Below, piece by piece: positions 60,250 through 64,000 of a stretch of DNA of 64,000 nt. The stretch is from positions 1,218,492 through 1,282,491 of the forward strand of contig NC_048560.1 of assembly GCF_902806685.2 (NCBI RefSeq), written 5' to 3'. This DNA is from Maniola hyperantus (taxonomy: Eukaryota; Arthropoda; Insecta; Lepidoptera; Nymphalidae). Every line of letters begins with the position of its first letter. The stretch's first letter is position 1. Position numbers and translations under genes: made by a program. The notes under the pieces were generated by a model. It made no database searches and was not told the DNA's origin. It was given only the letters and a program-made list of their open reading frames with translations.

Positions 60250-60662
60250 CAGTGGCGTGCATGAGTGGCACAGATACGGTCAGATGCTGAGAGCCATAAT
60301 GTTGAGAAGGGAGGATAGAGAAAAACAAGAAAAAAGGAGAGAGAGCAACCAGAGGGTCAGCACGAAGTAATGTTACACGGTTCCGTGCTGATCTCGCAGA
60401 GGGGGAGGTCTTTTTAGTCCGTGCGAGTCGGACACACCCTGTCGATAGACAGAAGTCCATTAGGGATTTTTCCTCCTCCTAGAGAAAAAAAAAAAAAAAA
60501 AAAAAAGCAGTGGCGTGCAGGTCATAGAGGCATAAATGCACTGCTTACCCCAGTTGTAATAGCTCAATGCATATTTTTCATTATGACCTGCCAGTAAATA
60601 GGTTCCTACCTCACTAACCCTGGCTAAACCTACCCTGGCTTCGAACACTGTGCACGCCACTG
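60250..60662. mobile_element. hAT-like element with 8-bp target duplication
   Basis: Ends CAGTGGCGTGCA and TGCACGCCACTG are flanked by ATACCTAG at 60242-60249 and 60663-60670. An 8-bp duplication and CAG...CTG ends are hAT features. The ~413-bp interior has a poly-A run near 60483-60506 followed by another CAGTGGCGTGCA, so it may be nested or the product of two fused copies. Non-coding. Confidence 0.85.
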
Positions 60663-60835
60663 ATACCTAGATAGATAAATTCTTTATTGCCACGCAAAAC
60701 ATTATAGACGTTTAATGGATGCCCAAGAGTGTTTCAGAAAAATTGAAATGTTTTTAGGGTTCCGTACCTGTAGGTAGGTCTCAAGGGGAAAAATCTGAAA
60801 AGTGCGAATTTGTGGTCACATCACACTAAAAAAAA

Positions 60836-61262
60836 AAACCGGCCAACTGCGAGTCAGGCTCGCGCAATGAGGGCTCCGTACTAGTCGTTTTTATTCGACA
60901 TTTTGCACGATAATTCAAAAACTATGATGCATAAAAATAAATAAAAATTTGTTTTAGAATGTACAAGTGAAGACCTTTCATATGATACCCCACTTGATAT
61001 AGACACTCACTTCGAAAGTTGAAAATACTAATTATTAGTTCATGACCACAATTTAATTTTTTTTGTGTGATCTAACCCTAAATTCACGGTTTTCAGATTT
61101 TTCCCCAAATGTCAGCTATAAGATCTACCTACTTACCTGCCAAATTTCATGATTCTAGGTCAACGGGAAGTACCCTGTAGGTTTCTTGACAGACAGACAG
61201 ACAGACAACAAAGTGATCCTATAAGGGTTCTGTTTTTCCTTTTGAGGTACGGAACCCTAAAA
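60836..61262 (+). repeat. GGCCAAGTG...ACCCTAAAAA-family repeat, full length
   Basis: 'aaccggccaactgcgagtca' to 'gaggtacggaaccctaaaaa', including (GACA)n. It is directly followed by an inverted copy. Confidence 0.65.
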
Positions 61263-61500
61263 ATAAAATAAAATGTGTTTTGGACAAATAATTTGTATTT
61301 TCAACTTTTAAAGTAAAATTACTATACCAAGTGGGGTAACATATGAAAGGGCTTTCTTTACCTATACCTACATTCTAAAACAGATTTTTATTTATTTTTA
61401 TGCATAATAGTTTTTGATTTATCGTGCAAAATGTAGAAAAATACGACTGCAGTACGGAACCCTCAGTGCGCGAATCTGACTCGCACTTGGCTAGTTTTTT
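61263..61500 (-). repeat. Inverted partial copy of the preceding repeat
   Basis: 'cattctaaaacagattttta' and 'gtacggaaccctcagtgcgc' then 'ctgactcgcacttggctagt' is the reverse complement of the first half of the family. The two copies are tail to tail. Confidence 0.6.
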
Positions 61501-61564
61501 TAACTTTGTTAAAGTTTGTCCGAAGCGTACTGGCAATTTGACCTCCGCAATTGCAACTTAATAG

Positions 61565-61790
61565 ACTAGCTTATGCTCGCGACTTCGTCCGCGTGGACTA
61601 CACTACATAAATTTCAAACCCCCATTAAACCCACTTAGGGGTGGCATTTCGAAAAATCCTTTCTTACTGGACACCTACTCTTTACAAGGAACACACCCTC
61701 CAAATTTCATGTCTCTAGGACCAGCGGTTTAGGCTGTGCGTTGATATATAAGTCAGTCAGGACTTTGAATTTTATATATACAGAAGATTA
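61565..61790 (-). mobile_element. Helitron-like repeat with (AGTC)n
   Basis: The plus strand begins CTAGCTTATGCTCGCGACTT, then 'aaatttcaaacccccattaa', and ends 'gttgatatataagtcagtca' and 'tatatatacagaag'. Confidence 0.6.
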
Positions 61791-62059
61791 TTATTAGTTA
61801 TTTCTACTTGAAGTAAGTATTCAAATTTTAATGTTTTTGCGACTTTAGCTAATACAATATTAACCTTCGTTTTACGAGAATCACGATACCATATTAATAT
61901 TTAATGCTTAATAAAATTATTTATTGTCTTATAAATTTTACGTGTAGGTATAAACCTTGGTTAGCTATCAGTTAAGTCTATGATTTAAACCTTTATCTAT
62001 TAAACCTGGTTCCTCCTTCACCCTTCTACTATCTTACCGCAAGGCATCGCCAAGGTGAA
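61791..62059. other. AT-rich stretch
   Basis: Nothing recognised. Confidence 0.35.
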
Positions 62060-62245
62060 AGGTCCGCACCCGTCCAACCCAATCCAATCCATCAGAATGT
62101 TTGCGTCCACTGCTGGACATAGGCCTTTCCAAGAGCGCGCCACCAAACACGGTCATCCGCCTTCCTCATCCATCCGCTCCTCACCACCTTCTTCAGGTCA
62201 TCACTCATCGGTCCAGCGGGCTGGAGATTATCCCACACTGCGTAT
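62060..62245 (-). mobile_element. LINE 3' fragment (RTE-like ORF2 end)
   Basis: The minus strand encodes DDLKKVVRSGWMRKADDRVW, then RALGKAYVQQWTQTF and a stop, the typical end of this LINE type. It is 5'-truncated. Confidence 0.6.
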
Positions 62246-62251
62246 CCCATA

Positions 62252-62432
62252 CACAAATTTCAAACCCCTATATTACCCCCTCAGGGGCTGACTTTTCGAA
62301 AATCCTGTCTTAGCTAATGTCTACGTCATAATAGCTATCTGCATGCTAAATTTCAGCCCGATCCGTCCAGTAGATTGAGCTGTGCGTTGATAGATCAGTC
62401 AGTCAGTCAATCCTTTTATATATATTTAGATT
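62252..62432 (-). mobile_element. Helitron-like repeat, hairpin end missing
   Basis: 'caaatttcaaacccctatat', 'gtctacgtcataatagctat', 'tgcgttgatagatcagtcag' and 'tatatatatttaga' match the (GACT) family in reverse. The CTAG end is absent, replaced by the LINE fragment. Confidence 0.55.
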
Positions 62433-62743
62433 AGATAAAGCCCATGGTTGAGTCTCCATATTATGAGGCTATGACCCATTCAAAGAATATGAAAATTGTA
62501 TTTGTACAATCCATATCAACGGCTTGCATTTACTAATCAGGGTATTTACTACCCTCGGAAGATTTACATAAGGTTGATATTTGAAAGCTGGTCTCAGTTT
62601 GATCAGCTGGTCAGAGGTCTGAGGTGTGTACCACCTGATACAACATTGCAGGTATAGCTTGTTAATAATTCTCCGAGAAATACAAACAGTACGTACCTAC
62701 ACAGTTTTAGTGATTGTGTAATGGATATATCGAAATAAAAGTC
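62433..62743. other. Stretch without recognised content
   Basis: A short plus-strand open frame after 62450 has no domain or convincing splice context. Confidence 0.3.
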
Positions 62744-63029
62744 TACAGTACGCGGCCGAAAGTAATGTACATCGACCTTTAGAAGGAGATAGCAGATTTG
62801 TCCGACGAAACGTCATATAGGTATGAGTGACAGAGACAACGCTCTACAAAGTCGAAATGTCAGTCTAATAAATAAAAATCTTTTTTATTCAAATAAACTT
62901 TTACAAGTACTTTCGAATAGTCGGATGCATCTACCACTGGTTCGGAATGCCTTTCCTACCGAGAAGAACCAGCAAGAAACTCGGCTCGGTTAATAGCCGA
63001 TGTACATTACTTTCTGCCGCGTACTGTAC
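62744..63029. mobile_element. MITE copy 2 with a repeat inserted in it
   Basis: The ends 'tacagtacgcggccgaaagt' and 'ctttctgccgcgtactgta' match the 34349-34535 element. Between them about 62870-62995 is a foreign repeat ('accactggttcggaatgcct', 'ccgagaagaaccagcaagaa') that recurs at 63660-63790. Confidence 0.65.
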
Positions 63030-63449
63030 AAGACTAGCTTGCTGTTTTCCCTACACTTTTAATACAGTATCTACATAGTCAATAGTGAATAGGATAAGCA
63101 TCTTCTAGATATCTTCTTCGCGTTCCACGTTGGCCTGCATCATCACTTGCCACTAGGTTTGACTGCAACTTTGCCAGCTACACCGTGGTAATCATAAACA
63201 CCTCTGATTGGCTAACATTCTCCTGCTATTGGCTAGACGCAATTTTTGCATTGTAGATCAAAGTTCCGGGTTTGCCCTCAGGTCACGCACTAGGTTAAGG
63301 TTCGCAGAAAGACATATAAAATAAAAATAAATGTGAAAATATGATTCTCTTCGCCCCGTCATCTTTTTTATAAGGCATCTATTAGGCGTCCTTTAGACGA
63401 TAGTTTTGGCTATCAGTTTTGCCACAGGGCAACGAGGCCCTGCTGCGTG
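63030..63449. other. Stretch without gene
   Basis: A short SINE family 1 tail-like piece ('ctgcatcatcacttgccact') near 63135 and otherwise unassigned text. Confidence 0.35.
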
Positions 63450-63615
63450 ATTGCGGTAGAATGACAGCTAAAATGTCACGATCGCAATCACTTCTGATTG
63501 GTTGACGCTGGCTCACTATTGGCTACTATTGCAACAAGAATAGCACAAATTCAGCCAATCACAACAATTGAGATTATAATATTGATTGATGCAGGTTTTA
63601 CGAAATCGCCTTGAT
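63450..63615 (+). repeat. MITE-like repeat, copy 3 of 3
   Basis: 'gtgattgcggtagaatgaca', 'cacgatcgcaatcacttctg' and 'ggttttacgaaatcgcc' match 836-1010 in the same orientation. Confidence 0.6.
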
Positions 63616-63654
63616 GATCCATCAATCACTCATAATTGACTGAATTGATTGAAT

Positions 63655-63800
63655 AGAATAGAACAGAATGTTTTTTATTTATATAAACTTTTTACAAGTG
63701 CTTATGAATAGTCAGGTAGTTTTAATTTACCACTGGTTCGGAATGCCGTTCCTACCGAGAAGAACCAGCAAGAAACTCGGCGGTTGCTCTTTTTAATTTT
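63655..63800 (+). repeat. Interspersed repeat, possibly LINE-derived
   Basis: 'ttttttatttatataaactt', 'accactggttcggaatgccg' and 'accagcaagaaactcggcgg' match the insert at 62870-62995. The wording recurs widely in Lepidoptera as I recall; the class is not certain. Confidence 0.5.
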
Positions 63801-64000
63801 TCAATTTACAATGTTATTATACCGTACTATACAAGCCATTGCAGCCCCGTGCATTGCTGGAGCGAGTCAAATCCAAGCTTTTTTATCGTTTACATAGTCT
63901 GCGACTGTATAATATGCTTTTTTTAGGAGCATACTTTTAACACATTTTTTAAACTTGTGTAATTGATTGATGCAGAACCTACAGTCTAATGGACGCCATA

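Noticed and set aside
1..64000. CRISPR arrays, operons, ribosome binding sites
   Set aside because: Split genes, SINEs and LINEs show eukaryotic DNA; the tandem repeats seen are microsatellites, minisatellites or LTR-internal repeats without spacer structure.

Overview
The window reads as nuclear DNA of a moth or butterfly (Lepidoptera). It is AT-rich, genes are split into short exons with GT/AG borders, and the gaps are filled with repeats typical of that order: tRNA-derived SINEs, very short Helitron-like elements ending in a GAAG hairpin plus CTAG, RTE- and CR1/Jockey-type LINE tails, many terminal-inverted-repeat (TIR) MITEs, and one complete BEL/Pao LTR retrotransposon. All identifications are by eye from the sequence and remembered family features; no database search was possible.

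Layout. 1-2.6 kb: repeats plus one orphan proline-rich exon (2058-2144, +). 2.64-12.6 kb: a minus-strand BEL/Pao element with ~2.35-kb LTRs that differ only by a few indels, a 5-bp target duplication (GTCGC), PBS and PPT. Its polyprotein is frameshifted many times and its integrase has lost most of the catalytic core. 12.6-20.5 kb: LINE, SINE, Helitron and foldback repeats and a glutamate-rich minisatellite. 20.5-21.5 kb: the last two exons of a plus-strand RR-type cuticle protein gene, with decayed tandem copies of its chitin-binding exon inside the intron. 23.1-33.1 kb: a minus-strand ZAD/C2H2 zinc-finger gene (gene A) whose ~9-kb intron splits the ZAD and is packed with nested TIR elements, one carrying a DIRS-like reverse transcriptase, plus two possible exons of an unrecognised nested gene. 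34-38 kb: a field of MITEs and a partial segmental duplication. 38.2-44.1 kb: a second minus-strand ZAD gene (gene B). Its three exons join in phase into a protein with the order ZAD, C2H2 fingers, second ZAD, nine C2H2 fingers. Its second intron holds a long same-strand open frame resembling the C-terminal exon of nucleoporin Nup153. 45.9 kb to the window end: the first two exons of the plus-strand golgin GMAP-210 (TRIP11) orthologue, whose introns hold most of the Helitron-like elements, two LINE tails, hAT-like and other MITEs, perfect hairpins and a paired CRE motif.

How it works together: the host genes shown are a structural cuticle protein, two probable DNA-binding ZAD zinc-finger proteins in tandem, a nuclear-pore-like segment and a Golgi tether. 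There is no operon-like organisation. The most notable points are the double-ZAD fusion gene, the Nup153-like exon in its intron with a rearranged second copy, and the nested TIR elements in the ZAD-splitting intron of gene A.
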